A DNA stretch of 64,000 nucleotides from the NCBI GenBank assembly GCA_964367685.1, contig CAYIYM010000007.1:23942-87941 (forward strand), in the 5' to 3' direction. Under the pieces are notes generated by a model. It searched no databases. It was not told the origin of the DNA and was given only the letters and a program-made list of their open reading frames with translations. A program made the position numbers and the translations under genes. Shown here one piece after another: positions 43,414 through 53,093 of this stretch; position 1 is the stretch's first letter; each line of letters starts with the position of its first letter. Source of the DNA: CAUPWF01 sp964367685. GTDB lineage: Bacteria > Bacillota > Clostridia > Lachnospirales > Lachnospiraceae.

Positions 43414-45518
43414 AGTGATAATTGAATTTTTTTTCTTCTTTTTTCTATTTCTTTATGTTGTGGTAATATTTGCTCTAATGTAGCAAGGATATCAAGCGCC
43501 ATACCATACTCTTCCGCTTGAATGCGCTTATCCACTTCTTCAAAAACGAGTTGTGTCTGCTCCTTTAATTGATCTCCTAAATTCCCTGCTGCTTCTGTCT
43601 GCTTATCCATCTCGGTTAAGATTTGTTGTTGATAATAAGATACCACTGCTTTTAACTGGGACTCTAGGATTAACGCTTGCTTCAAATAAGATAGTGCCCC
43701 AATACCATCTCTATCTTGTTGTTCAATTGCTAAGAATAAGTATAAACCACATCGTTGTATGAGGGGAATAGCTTCTATTGCTTCTTCTAATACCTCTGCT
43801 TGATATACATTCTGGCAATAGAGGGAACATAAGATTGCATATCGTTCTACAAGTGCCAAAGACTCCGTAACCTCTTGATTCTCTTTTAGTTGAAATTTCA
43901 TTCCTTCATAAGTAAGCATTAGATTCCAAGTAAGGGCCTCTAGTGTCTCTGTCCATTCTTGTTGTTCTAAGTATTCTAACACTTTATTCTTTTCCAAATC
44001 ACCTAGATTTGTATACACCCTTTCAACACATGTCTTGATTTCTGCTAGAGAAATATTAGCAAAAATAGGGGTAATATCTAACCCCCGTTTCAAGAAGATT
44101 GAAACAACTTCTTCTGTCAAAATGGTCCACTTCTCAATCTTACTTGTACACACCTTCGCCAATTCAAGTATTTGATTGATCTCATTCTTTGCATCTGCCG
44201 CTAAGATTTTGCATAGAAACAAAAACTCTAAGAATTCGCTATCCTTCTGCAATATAAATTCATCGATCCATCTTGCACCCTTCTGCTCTTGAATCCTGGT
44301 TATAATCTGTTTCTGAAATTCTCTTATCAATTCCTGTTTTTGGCAACCCTTTAAAAACCTTAAAAATCCTTCTAAGGTATCTTGATTTTCCTTCTCGTCT
44401 TCGATTTTTAGACTTATCCCAAGATATGTCTTTGCTGCCTTATATTTTCCCCAATATAAAAAACATGCTCCCAGATAAAATTGTACTTCTCTCTCCCATT
44501 CTTTTCGATGAAATAACACCACCACACTTCTATCACGATGCGCTGCTGATGCTTCACCCTCCATTCTGGATTCTTCTTGTAATGCACTTTGATACGCTTC
44601 AATTGCCTTGCTATAAGCACCCAACGCCTGCCATGCTCGCCCCTTAATGTAACGCGCAATAGCTCCATGCATTTCTCCCTTATCTACTAGTTCTAATGTT
44701 CTTTCTGCCGAAGAAATCGCATCCCAATATTGTGCTCTTTGTAGACCTATCCAGCCACGAAATTCATAGTATACACCAAGAAAAACATGGCTACTATGTT
44801 CGGTTAAATAGGGGATTTCTCCTTGAATCAGACACCATGCCTTCTCTAAGTTATCATCTTGTATCCATTCTCGAATCAATTGAATACGAATTGGTAAATT
44901 CTCAGGTTGTTCTCTCAGCACTTCTTCTAACGACCTAATATTCCTTATCTGCTTCTGATGTTTCTCGCTAGGACGCTCATAACAATAACCATAATGATTG
45001 ACTATATCTGCTATGGCATATGTTGGTTGACTATAGGGAATGTATTCATGAATCTTTCCTACATAGGCTATGCCTGGTCGAAACCTGTAGAGCCTAGTAG
45101 CTATGTGTTCTTCTACGTAGTCCTCTCCTTCTGGTCCCTTCATCCAATTTAGCATCCGATAACTTGCTGATTGATAGTTCTTATATAAGCCACTTTGAAA
45201 AAATGAGATCATTCCTTCTACAGATTCGAAGATCTCATCTGCATCTACTTGCATATACCAAGATCCAGTTGCATGTTGAATTGTCACATTTCGAGCCGCC
45301 GCAAAATCATCACACCAAGCAAAAGGATAAACCTTATCCGTATAAGTTTTTGCAATTTCAACCGTTTCGTCTCTGGATCCTGTATCTACAATAATGAGTT
45401 CACTTGGAATGGCTTTAAGCAGAGGTGATATTCCCTCTATGCATCGACTCAGATATTTCTCTTCATTTTTCACGATCATTCCGATGGTTAATATTACATC
45501 TTCCCTCACGACTCCCAT
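43395..45518 (-). CDS. GT2 glycosyltransferase with TPR repeats (flagellin glycosylation candidate)
   Basis: 707 residues. N-terminal family 2 glycosyltransferase domain (~1-230): LTIGMIVKNEEKYLSRCIEG, IIVDTGSRDET and the DxD-type VDADEIF. The remaining ~470 residues are helical with TPR-like repeats (AIARYIKGRAWQALGAYSKAIEAYQSA region near 290-310). It directly precedes fliC, and this architecture is common beside flagellin genes, so it probably sugars flagellin on Ser/Thr. Target is inferred, not shown. Confidence 0.85.
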   Translation of the reverse strand: MGVVREDVILTIGMIVKNEEKYLSRCIEGISPLLKAIPSELIIVDTGSRDETVEIAKTYTDKVYPFAWCDDFAAARNVTIQHATGSWYMQVDADEIFESVEGMISFFQSGLYKNYQSASYRMLNWMKGPEGEDYVEEHIATRLYRFRPGIAYVGKIHEYIPYSQPTYAIADIVNHYGYCYERPSEKHQKQIRNIRSLEEVLREQPENLPIRIQLIREWIQDDNLEKAWCLIQGEIPYLTEHSSHVFLGVYYEFRGWIGLQRAQYWDAISSAERTLELVDKGEMHGAIARYIKGRAWQALGAYSKAIEAYQSALQEESRMEGEASAAHRDRSVVVLFHRKEWEREVQFYLGACFLYWGKYKAAKTYLGISLKIEDEKENQDTLEGFLRFLKGCQKQELIREFQKQIITRIQEQKGARWIDEFILQKDSEFLEFLFLCKILAADAKNEINQILELAKVCTSKIEKWTILTEEVVSIFLKRGLDITPIFANISLAEIKTCVERVYTNLGDLEKNKVLEYLEQQEWTETLEALTWNLMLTYEGMKFQLKENQEVTESLALVERYAILCSLYCQNVYQAEVLEEAIEAIPLIQRCGLYLFLAIEQQDRDGIGALSYLKQALILESQLKAVVSYYQQQILTEMDKQTEAAGNLGDQLKEQTQLVFEEVDKRIQAEEYGMALDILATLEQILPQHKEIEKRRKKIQLSLKFDSE

Positions 45519-45570
45519 AAGACCTACTCCTTCACCTTACTCTTCCATTTATCTTGATTGAATTGACATC

Positions 45571-46029
45571 CTAGTCTTCCGTATCTTTTTCATACTTATC
45601 GGCTTGTTGATGCATCTCCAAACTGTCACAGAACATGTCATGAAATTCTAGGGCTTCTTTCTTCAATGACACGGGCTGTCCTTTGCTACTTAAAAAGCAA
45701 TGTTTCGTTTCACCGGTACACATAGTCATTCCCGATTTGTTATCTACTACACGATAACCTATGGTCATTTTGATTCCATTATACTCTTTTACTTCTGTCT
45801 TAATAGTCACCACATCTCCGAATTTCACCATACGAATGTATTTCGTTTGAACTTCAAGGACCGGGCTTATAATCCCCTCTCGTTCAAGTACATCATACCC
45901 ATAACCCATTTGTTCCATAAAGTCCGTTCTCGCTTCTTCAAACCAACGAATATAATTGGAGTGATGTACTACTCCCATTTGATCTGTCTCATAGTATTGT
46001 ACCTTGTGTCTATATTTATTTGTTGCCAT
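45571..46029 (-). CDS. Acyl-CoA thioesterase, YbgC/4HBT family
   Basis: 152 residues from the ATG at 46029 (GGAGGG upstream; an upstream TTG is less likely). VQYYETDQMGVVHHSNYIRW contains the catalytic Asp and the following hot-dog fold; the C-terminus (GMTMCTGETKHCFL) is typical. Hydrolyses short or medium acyl-CoA in the cytoplasm. Single gene with its own promoter. Confidence 0.92.
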   Translation of the reverse strand: MATNKYRHKVQYYETDQMGVVHHSNYIRWFEEARTDFMEQMGYGYDVLEREGIISPVLEVQTKYIRMVKFGDVVTIKTEVKEYNGIKMTIGYRVVDNKSGMTMCTGETKHCFLSSKGQPVSLKKEALEFHDMFCDSLEMHQQADKYEKDTED

Positions 46030-46079
46030 CGAATTCCCTCCATTCAATCAATTGTCAATTTATTTAATTAGTTATCTGT

Positions 46080-46108
46080 ATTCTATCTGATTTTCAAAAA
46101 AAAATCAA
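46080..46108 (-). promoter_or_regulatory. Promoter of thioesterase gene
   Basis: Minus strand TTGATT (46108-46103), 17-bp spacer, TAGAAT (46085-46080). It overlaps the terminator of the upstream operon. Confidence 0.5.
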
Positions 46109-46138
46109 GAAATCTACCCCTGTAGACCCCTTGATTTT
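46101..46138 (-). terminator. Terminator of ABC/GIY-YIG operon
   Basis: Outer stem AAAATCAAG / CTTGATTTT, inner stem TCTAC / GTAGA, and nine T on the minus strand right after. Confidence 0.92.
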
Positions 46139-46147
46139 AAGCTTCAT

Positions 46148-46384
46148 TTAATTAATAAGTTCCTCTTTTTGTTTTCTTGAAAGTCGCTTGATTTGATATT
46201 CTCGCCGCATGGCTTCTTCCTTGGTGTCAAATGCTTCATAATAGACTAATTCAACTGGTAATCTTGGCTTAGTATACTTAGCACCCTTGCCGTCATTATG
46301 ACACGCGAGTCGCTTATGTATATCATTCGTCCAACCGGTATAGTAAGTCCCATCTTTGCATTTTAATATATAGGTATAGTTCAT
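46148..46384 (-). CDS. GIY-YIG domain protein (UPF0213/YhbQ type)
   Basis: 78 residues: MNYTYILKCKDGTYYTGWTN carries the GIY-YIG variant (YIL, YTG), followed by LACHNDGKGAKYTKPR and the catalytic-type Glu in EEAMRREYQIKRLSR. Standalone nuclease domain of the YhbQ group, possibly DNA or RNA repair. It follows the ABC ATPase gene by 27 bp, probably co-transcribed without a shared role. RBS AAGGAG. Confidence 0.92.
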   Translation of the reverse strand: MNYTYILKCKDGTYYTGWTNDIHKRLACHNDGKGAKYTKPRLPVELVYYEAFDTKEEAMRREYQIKRLSRKQKEELIN

Positions 46385-46411
46385 GGAATCGTTCTCCTTG
46401 TAACATGTTAA

Positions 46412-47512
46412 CTATTCTAATTCTATCCTATTTTCATAATATCCGTCAAATAAATGCATCGCATCTAAGTCGAAATAAAATTCCACTTCGTCTCCGCGCT
46501 TCCAATCTGTGTCATTTGGTAGTTTCGCTGCGTATGTATTTCCTTGATATGCAAAATAAGCAACACTCTCTGCTCCATGCATCTCAAATACCTCAATTAC
46601 TCCATGACACTGCTCCCCTGTACGTTTTCTGATTTTCATGTGTTCTGGGCGAACTCCAATTGTTATTTTACGATCTAAAAATCCTTTATTTGCTAGTGAA
46701 CCACCTAATGCCCCTGGCAAATATACGCTATCATCTCCCATTTTAAGATGAATTTCATTGTTAAGTGCCACACAAGTTGTTTGGAAAAAATTCATAGATG
46801 GAGTCCCTATAAATCCTGCTACAAATAAATTCCTTGGCTGATTATATAAGACTTCTGGTGATGCCACTTGCATAATTTCTCCATCTTTCAAGACAACAAT
46901 CTTCGTTCCTAATGTCATAGCCTCTACTTGATCGTGAGTTACATAAATAATGGTAGCCTCTAATTCTTTGTGAAGTCGTAGTAATTCTGTACGCATTTGA
47001 TTGCGTAACTTGGCATCTAGGTTAGAAAGAGGCTCGTCCATTAAAAAGACCTTCGGATTTCGGACCATCGCTCTACCAATTGCCACTCTTTGCTTCTGTC
47101 CTCCTGAGAGTTCTTTGGGCTTTCTCTTTAATATTTGCTCTAGCCCCAATACCTTTGCTACTTCTTCCACTTTCATCTTGATTTCTTCTTTCGGCATTTT
47201 CTTTAAACGCATACTATAAGAAATATTTTCGTAAACATTCATGTGTGGATAGAGAGCATAGTTCTGAAATACCATTGCAATATCACGATCACATGATGCA
47301 ACCTGATTCATTCTCACTCCATCTATATATAATTCTCCATCTGATATTTCCTCAATTCCTGCTACCATTCGTAAGGTAGTTGATTTTCCACATCCAGATG
47401 GGCCTACAAAAATTACAAATTCTTTATCTTCCACCTCTAAGTTAAAATCTCGAATCGCTTCTACTCCATCTTCATACTTCTTATAGATGTTTTTCATCAA
47501 TATATCTGCCAT
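46412..47512 (-). CDS. Sugar ABC importer ATPase (MsmK/UgpC type)
   Basis: 366 residues: Walker A GPSGCGKST (about 38-46), signature LSGGQKQR, Walker B VFLMDEPLSNLDAK, H-loop VTHDQ, and a C-terminal OB-type regulatory domain from ~240 (ITIGVRPEHMKI) found in carbohydrate importers. It should power the two permeases encoded in the same operon; MsmK-type ATPases often serve several importers. Separated from them by the binding protein, PHP and HAD genes. Confidence 0.93.
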   Translation of the reverse strand: MADILMKNIYKKYEDGVEAIRDFNLEVEDKEFVIFVGPSGCGKSTTLRMVAGIEEISDGELYIDGVRMNQVASCDRDIAMVFQNYALYPHMNVYENISYSMRLKKMPKEEIKMKVEEVAKVLGLEQILKRKPKELSGGQKQRVAIGRAMVRNPKVFLMDEPLSNLDAKLRNQMRTELLRLHKELEATIIYVTHDQVEAMTLGTKIVVLKDGEIMQVASPEVLYNQPRNLFVAGFIGTPSMNFFQTTCVALNNEIHLKMGDDSVYLPGALGGSLANKGFLDRKITIGVRPEHMKIRKRTGEQCHGVIEVFEMHGAESVAYFAYQGNTYAAKLPNDTDWKRGDEVEFYFDLDAMHLFDGYYENRIELE

Positions 47513-47515
47513 TGT

Positions 47516-48250
47516 TTATCTCTTCTCTATCCATTTTTTTAGTTGTTCTACCGTGTCAATGATATAATCTGCCTGTCCTTTATAATGCTCTTCTTTACTT
47601 ACACCACTTAATACACCTACCGCTATTCCACCGTTTTCTCTTCCAAATCGAATATCATTATAGGTATCTCCAATCATCATGATTTCATCCGCTTTTAACT
47701 GGTATTTCTGTGCAAATTCCAAGAACATATCTGGTGCTGGTTTTGGATTTCTAACACCATCATCTGCCCCAATAAAATCGATCAAATCCATGACCTCTAA
47801 GTCTTCTAAGCAACCAATTGCCGATTCTTCTGTATCAGCAGTTGCCAGTCCAATTATATACCCTTGCTCTTTTAGAGATTGAAATAACATACGAGTATCT
47901 ATAAATTCATGATCCTTCATATTAATTCCTGCAACACTTGTATTAAACACAAGCTTCAAGGTAGACAATAATTCACTTCCTACAATTTCAACTCCTTTTT
48001 TAGATAGAGTATCTGCGATATCTTCCGCAATTTCTGCATAGGATTTATAGGCCAAAGCACCATTGGGATCCACGACTCCCTCTACTACGCCTATGGTCTC
48101 TAATATCTCTACTACCATCTCCCGCGAAGGAACTAACCCTTGAATCTCCAAAAGCTTAGGAATGGCTTCTTCCGCCGCCTGCAACCAGACTCCATAGAAG
48201 TCAATCAAAGTTCCATCTTTATCAAACAATATTCCTTTTACCTTATGCAT
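47516..48250 (-). CDS. HAD-family phosphatase
   Basis: About 244 residues from the ATG at 48250, which overlaps the upstream stop by 8 bp (GAAGGAA before it); the longer reading frame enters the upstream gene. Motif I FDKDGTLIDF with nucleophile Asp, motif II LATADTEES, motif III/IV MIGDTYNDIRFG, as in phosphoglycolate phosphatase/beta-phosphoglucomutase-like HADs with a helical cap. Likely dephosphorylates a sugar or polyol phosphate linked to the importer. Substrate unknown. Confidence 0.85.
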   Translation of the reverse strand: MHKVKGILFDKDGTLIDFYGVWLQAAEEAIPKLLEIQGLVPSREMVVEILETIGVVEGVVDPNGALAYKSYAEIAEDIADTLSKKGVEIVGSELLSTLKLVFNTSVAGINMKDHEFIDTRMLFQSLKEQGYIIGLATADTEESAIGCLEDLEVMDLIDFIGADDGVRNPKPAPDMFLEFAQKYQLKADEIMMIGDTYNDIRFGRENGGIAVGVLSGVSKEEHYKGQADYIIDTVEQLKKWIEKR

Positions 48251-49766
48251 TTCCTTCAAACCCCTCTTTTGCTTCCCCATATGTCTTAAATCGATGTAAG
48301 GTATTTCCACAATATACTGGATTTACAAATCCTAGAAATTGACCAAATTTATCGCGAACTTCCATTCTCACCCAAGTCCAATGCTTCTTATTCATTTCAA
48401 ATGAAGCTTCTGCTGTAAAGGTATGATTTCCTGTTGCCACTACTTTGACAGGAGTATACACTCCATTTACCACAAGAAATACAAGGGGTGTTTCTTGGGT
48501 ATCCCTAATAGTAATCTTATATTGCCCTTCTACTACCTTAGAATCCGTTAACACTCTCGATATCTTATCTCCCGGCAAGAATGTATGGCCTTCTGCGGAT
48601 ATTTCTGTTTCCATACTACAAAATCTCGTAATCATCATATGCCCTTGCTTGACAGCTTTTAGCAATTGATTTGGTGTTAAATCTTGGCTAAATACATGGG
48701 TGGTTGGATCTCCTATTACAGAAGGTAATTTAGCTCCTTCATATCGTTCATCGATTAGATTATGAGAATCGCTACCTCCTATCCCATAGATTCTTCTGCC
48801 ATCATTCCAGAGAAAATCAAGGAAACGTATTGCCATATCATTCGATTCTTTTGCGTAAGTATAGGTAGGATCATTTACAATTTCCATGCAGTCAATTTGA
48901 CTTAATCTAGTTTCTTTAAATAACCATTTCCACTCTGTTAAAAATGGATGATTAATACTAACCAAGCATTGTGCTTTTTTCACTTCATCAATAACTGATT
49001 GTAAGTATTTTTCTTGTACTAACTTATTGGCTTCAGACACAGCCGAGAGTAAGTACTTTGGCATTTTCTTGATTCCAAACACATTAAAATGGCCTTGGTG
49101 AGTTGTAACTTCAACTCCTGGTAAGATACAAGTTTCCTTGTTTTTCCATCCTGTATGCATTAAGTTATGTTCTGTTGGTACATAAAAGTCTAATTTATAT
49201 TTCTCCACATTTCTCATTGCATTTTCTACAGTTTCTTTTCCATCAGACAGTGTCGTATGGGTGTGAAAATCTCCACGGTACCAAGATGTACCACCCTTGT
49301 ATTGACAATCCCAATCATAACATTCAGGGGATACTTCTAATTGCTCATCCTTCGTCCAGATCCAAGAACCAATTGGTTCGGTAATTGGCTCTTGAAACTG
49401 ATTTAATTCATCTGTCACAGTAATTGACATTACCACCTCATGGTCTTTAGCCACCCTAGCCACATATTCAGGGAAAAGTCCAATAATCAGAGTCCACGTT
49501 CCTGGATAAATAGCTCCAGCCACACCTCCAATGGAAGTCTGCTCACCCGTATTTGCAACTCCTAGTATTTGTTCTCCATATCCTAATAACTTCTGTAGGC
49601 GCAACTGATTCCTCTCGTCACGCAACATCACAAATGCTATATAATTAGCATATTCTGGATATTGTATCGCAATACGTAGTCCCTCTTTTTTCTCTTTAAT
49701 TTCAATTGTCTGGTATTGATATTGTGGCGATTCTGGTTGTATGATATATGTAAATTTCTGCTTCAT
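48243..49766 (-). CDS. PHP-domain CehA/McbA family metallohydrolase
   Basis: 507 residues. About 160 N-terminal residues form a beta-rich domain, followed by a PHP metallohydrolase with metal ligands GDFHTHTTLSDG, PTEHN, SINHPF and GGSDSH, then a C-terminal beta domain. The CehA/McbA family includes phosphoesterases and carbamate/ester hydrolases. No signal peptide, so cytoplasmic. Between the binding protein and HAD genes, so it may act on the imported compound, for example a phosphodiester of a glucoside, with the HAD enzyme next; this is inference. Confidence 0.88.
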   Translation of the reverse strand: MKQKFTYIIQPESPQYQYQTIEIKEKKEGLRIAIQYPEYANYIAFVMLRDERNQLRLQKLLGYGEQILGVANTGEQTSIGGVAGAIYPGTWTLIIGLFPEYVARVAKDHEVVMSITVTDELNQFQEPITEPIGSWIWTKDEQLEVSPECYDWDCQYKGGTSWYRGDFHTHTTLSDGKETVENAMRNVEKYKLDFYVPTEHNLMHTGWKNKETCILPGVEVTTHQGHFNVFGIKKMPKYLLSAVSEANKLVQEKYLQSVIDEVKKAQCLVSINHPFLTEWKWLFKETRLSQIDCMEIVNDPTYTYAKESNDMAIRFLDFLWNDGRRIYGIGGSDSHNLIDERYEGAKLPSVIGDPTTHVFSQDLTPNQLLKAVKQGHMMITRFCSMETEISAEGHTFLPGDKISRVLTDSKVVEGQYKITIRDTQETPLVFLVVNGVYTPVKVVATGNHTFTAEASFEMNKKHWTWVRMEVRDKFGQFLGFVNPVYCGNTLHRFKTYGEAKEGFEGNA

Positions 49767-49778
49767 AATACTCCTTTA

Positions 49779-51077
49779 TTATAGGCTGTCTAGTGCTTCT
49801 TGCGCTACTTCTTGAGCCTGATCCAAGGCTTCTTGGGCACTGATATTTTCTAATTCCACTTGATCTGCTGCAATAGATAGGGCATCGAATATCTTACCAC
49901 CTGTCGGATCAATCAATGCTGGTGTTCCATGTGATGCTTGATTAAATGGTACTAATGCATGTGGATTTTCCGCTGTGTAGTTGGCGTACGCTTCTACATC
50001 TACTGTTGATTTTCTAACTGGCACATATCCAGTCCCCATTGACCATGTTGCTTGGCTTTCTGCTGAAGTAAAGAATTTCATTAATTCAAATACCCCTTCT
50101 TTTTCTTCCTCACTTGCACTGTCTAACATCGTGAATTGTAATGCGTCTGCTGCTGGTGCCGATGGATGATCTCCAAATCCAGGTTGCTCCATTGCACCTA
50201 CAATATCAAAATCTAAATCTGCCTGATCGCCTGAAGAACCAGTATAACCTCCTGCACGACCTTGTAACACATCATCCATTGTTGTATACCAGTATTCCCA
50301 ACCTTGCCCACCTGAGTTTACTTTCATGATTTCATCATCATGGATCCATCCACGCATGCTCTCCCATACTTCTACCCATTCTGGTGAATTAATAAGCACT
50401 TCTGTTCCATCTTCGCTAATTAATTGTGCTCCATTGCTTAGAGACGCATCTACCAAATTCCACATTCCCCACATTGGCTCCCATCCAACAAAAGAACCAT
50501 CTGCTGTTGTCATTGTTTCTGCTGCCGCTGCTAAATCTTGCCAAGTAGTGATTGATTCTGGGTCAATTCCAGCAGTTGCAAATGCCTCTAAGTTATAATA
50601 CATTACTTGTGTAGTTCCATATGCTGGAATTGCATATGTCCCTGCTTCTTCACTTATTCCTTGATCAAAAAACACTTCCAAATAGTCCTCTTGCTCAAAT
50701 GTTTCATCTGCGTCCATCATTGGTTGCAAATCAGTTAATAACCCTTTTGCTGATAAGTTGCGAGCATCTGGAACTCCTAATAACACCATGTCTGGAGCTT
50801 TCTTCCCTGCAATTGCTGCCTGTAGCTTCTCATATGTTTCACTATAATCAGCTTGAGTCGTTGTTTTTACCTCATAAGCATCTTGAGACGCATTAAATTC
50901 TTGTACGATTTCTTCTAAAATTCCTGCTGCTGTTTTCCCACCTGCATACCAAAACTCGATTTCAACTTTTCCGTCTGCCGTCTTTGTTGCTGCTGTGGCT
51001 TCGCTCCCACCACATCCTGTAAGTGATCCCATTGCCAATGTCATTCCTAGTAATACTGCGATTAATTTTCTTCTCAT
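49779..51077 (-). CDS. Sugar ABC importer substrate-binding lipoprotein
   Basis: 432 residues with lipoprotein signal (LAMGSLTGCGG, lipobox Cys at residue 22) and a family 1 solute-binding fold (VEIEFWYAGGK, AGKKAPDMVLLG, ITTWQDLAAAAETM, GTGYVPVRKS). Similar to UgpB/MsmE proteins. It lies after the two permease genes rather than first as is more usual. Confidence 0.93.
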   Translation of the reverse strand: MRRKLIAVLLGMTLAMGSLTGCGGSEATAATKTADGKVEIEFWYAGGKTAAGILEEIVQEFNASQDAYEVKTTTQADYSETYEKLQAAIAGKKAPDMVLLGVPDARNLSAKGLLTDLQPMMDADETFEQEDYLEVFFDQGISEEAGTYAIPAYGTTQVMYYNLEAFATAGIDPESITTWQDLAAAAETMTTADGSFVGWEPMWGMWNLVDASLSNGAQLISEDGTEVLINSPEWVEVWESMRGWIHDDEIMKVNSGGQGWEYWYTTMDDVLQGRAGGYTGSSGDQADLDFDIVGAMEQPGFGDHPSAPAADALQFTMLDSASEEEKEGVFELMKFFTSAESQATWSMGTGYVPVRKSTVDVEAYANYTAENPHALVPFNQASHGTPALIDPTGGKIFDALSIAADQVELENISAQEALDQAQEVAQEALDSL

Positions 51078-51130
51078 TGTTTTTCTCCTTCATTCTGACT
51101 TTCAATTTTCTTTTTACTTATTCTTTGATT

Positions 51131-51967
51131 TTATCCTTTAATTCCTGTATCTCCACCTATTCCATTAATAAACCATTTTTGTGTAAATGCAAATAAGATT
51201 AATAATGGTAATACGATAAGTGCACTTCCTGCCATAACCAATGGCCATTCTGTTCCATAGGCACCCCCTTCAATAAAGAATCGACGAAGTCCTTGTGAAA
51301 CCAAACTCTTTTCTACTGAATCTGTAATTAATGATGGCCACATATAGCTGTTGTAAGTAGCAATAAAATTCATGAGACCTAGTGTAATAAACGATGATTT
51401 CGTTACTGGATATAGAATCTTCCATAAAATACGCCAATGAGAAGCTCCGTCTATTCTTGCCGCTTCCACAAGCCCAATTGGAACTTGTTTAAATGCTTGG
51501 CGTAATAAAAATATTCCAAATATGCTGACCGCATTTGAGATGATAAGTCCAGTAAAGGTATCTAATAACCCCATATTGGCCAAAATAGTATAACTTGGTA
51601 TATAAGTTGCTGCAGTCGGTAACATATAGGTTGCCATTATAATAGAAAATAATATTTTTCTACCTTTAAAACTCATAAAGACAATTGCATAAGCTACCAT
51701 AGCTGCCGATACAATCTGCAGTATTAGTGTAAGAGTTGAGACAAATAAACTATTTCCTACATACTGTAATAATGGTGAATGAAACACAACTTCTTCGAAG
51801 TTACTCCACTGATATATTTCTGGGAAGAATTGATTTACGTTCATGACTTCTTCTTTTGTTTTTAATGCACTAAATATCATCCATATAAATGGGAAAATTG
51901 TAAAAATACTAAAGATGGCTAGCAATACCATTTTCCCAATAAAAATTCCTTTTGATTTAAGTTTCAT
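51131..51967 (-). CDS. Sugar ABC importer permease (UgpE/MalG type)
   Basis: 278 residues, six membrane helices, with the EAA loop (VEAARIDGASHWRILWKILYP) that docks the ATPase. Second permease of the importer, 15 bp after the first. RBS AAGGAG. Confidence 0.93.
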   Translation of the reverse strand: MKLKSKGIFIGKMVLLAIFSIFTIFPFIWMIFSALKTKEEVMNVNQFFPEIYQWSNFEEVVFHSPLLQYVGNSLFVSTLTLILQIVSAAMVAYAIVFMSFKGRKILFSIIMATYMLPTAATYIPSYTILANMGLLDTFTGLIISNAVSIFGIFLLRQAFKQVPIGLVEAARIDGASHWRILWKILYPVTKSSFITLGLMNFIATYNSYMWPSLITDSVEKSLVSQGLRRFFIEGGAYGTEWPLVMAGSALIVLPLLILFAFTQKWFINGIGGDTGIKG

Positions 51968-51982
51968 GTGTTTGTTTGCTCC

Positions 51983-52864
51983 TTAATAATGTACCCATTT
52001 TTTTGAACCTATAAATTGTACTGCTGATAACAATACTGTAATCAGTATGAGTACGATTGCAAGTGCAGTAGCTTGCCCTACATTAAATTCTTCGAATCCT
52101 AACTGATAATACATATATAATAATGTTCTTGTACTTCCTGACGGTCCACCTTGTGTTAAAATTTGTATTTGGTCATATGCCTGTAATGAATTAATCATCG
52201 TAATAATTACAAGAAAGAATGTAGTTGGGGAAATACATGGTAGTGTTACATCCCGAAATCTTTGCCACGCTTTGGCACCGTCTAACCCACTTGCTTCATA
52301 GAGCTCAACTGGCACTTTCTCTAAAGCTGATAAGTAGAAAATCATCCCATATCCTAAGCTTTTCCATATAGTTACTATTATTACCGCCAACATGGCTGTG
52401 TCTGAACTTTTAATCCACTCTAATCCTGGTAATCCAAAAGCCTCTAAGATTACATTAGCAATTCCATTCTCCGGGTTATAAATCCAAGTCCATACAATAG
52501 ATACTGCAACTGTAGGCGTAATCCATGGCGAGAAAATAATAAATTTAATTAATCCATTTCCGCGGAATGCCTTCTGTAAAAGTAGTGCTAACAATAAACC
52601 TAGTGCAATCGTCGGTATTAATGTTCCAATACTAAATACGATGGTGTTCCATAATGCATCATAGAACCTCTGATCTTTAAATAATGCAATGAAATTATCA
52701 AACATAACAATGTCATATTCAGGTGACATATAATCCCAGTTTGTAAAACTAATAAATAACGAATTTAAGATTGGATAAATCCAAAATACAATAAGTGGTA
52801 TGGTTGCTGGCAATACAAATAATGCAATGCTTCCCATATCTTTTAACTTCCATTTTCCTAACAT
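51983..52864 (-). CDS. Sugar ABC importer permease (UgpA/MalF type)
   Basis: 293 residues, six membrane helices; EAA loop YEASGLDGAKAWQRFRDVTL and family motif TLLYMYYQLGFEEFNVGQA. First gene of the importer operon. The promoter region upstream contains a TATAAT (about 52900) and an unusual GC-rich AGCGAGCGAGCG. Confidence 0.93.
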   Translation of the reverse strand: MLGKWKLKDMGSIALFVLPATIPLIVFWIYPILNSLFISFTNWDYMSPEYDIVMFDNFIALFKDQRFYDALWNTIVFSIGTLIPTIALGLLLALLLQKAFRGNGLIKFIIFSPWITPTVAVSIVWTWIYNPENGIANVILEAFGLPGLEWIKSSDTAMLAVIIVTIWKSLGYGMIFYLSALEKVPVELYEASGLDGAKAWQRFRDVTLPCISPTTFFLVIITMINSLQAYDQIQILTQGGPSGSTRTLLYMYYQLGFEEFNVGQATALAIVLILITVLLSAVQFIGSKKWVHY

Positions 52865-52894
52865 TTTTCTTTCCTCTCGTTTTCACTGATAGAA

Positions 52895-52950
52895 CTTATT
52901 ATATTGTTTTATTATTAAGTAATAAGCGAGCGAGCGTTAAGTCAATGTTA
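52895..52950 (-). promoter_or_regulatory. Promoter/operator region of ABC importer operon
   Basis: On the minus strand: TTGACT, then TAACGCTCGCTCGCTTA (a GCGA tandem in AT-rich DNA), then TTACTT and TATAAT about 40 nt before the ATG. The exact promoter is uncertain. The GC-rich core may be a regulator site. Confidence 0.45.
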
Positions 52951-52970
52951 ATTATTATTCTTTTTCTTCA

Positions 52971-53040
52971 CCTTATGTTAAATAAAAAAAGAGAAACCCT
53001 TTTAAATTAAGGATTTCTCTTTTAACTTATTTAACATAGG
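52971..53040. terminator. Long hairpin terminator after GH13 gene
   Basis: Near-palindrome: outer 12-bp arms TATGTTAAATAA / TTATTTAACATA and inner arms AAAGAGAAA / TTTCTCTTT, with a T-run on the minus strand. It lies 54 bp after the GH13 stop and before the importer promoter. Confidence 0.82.
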
Positions 53041-53093
53041 CTTTACTCAAGAAATAATGTATATCTAAAATAATTCTATGTTTATCATAATGT

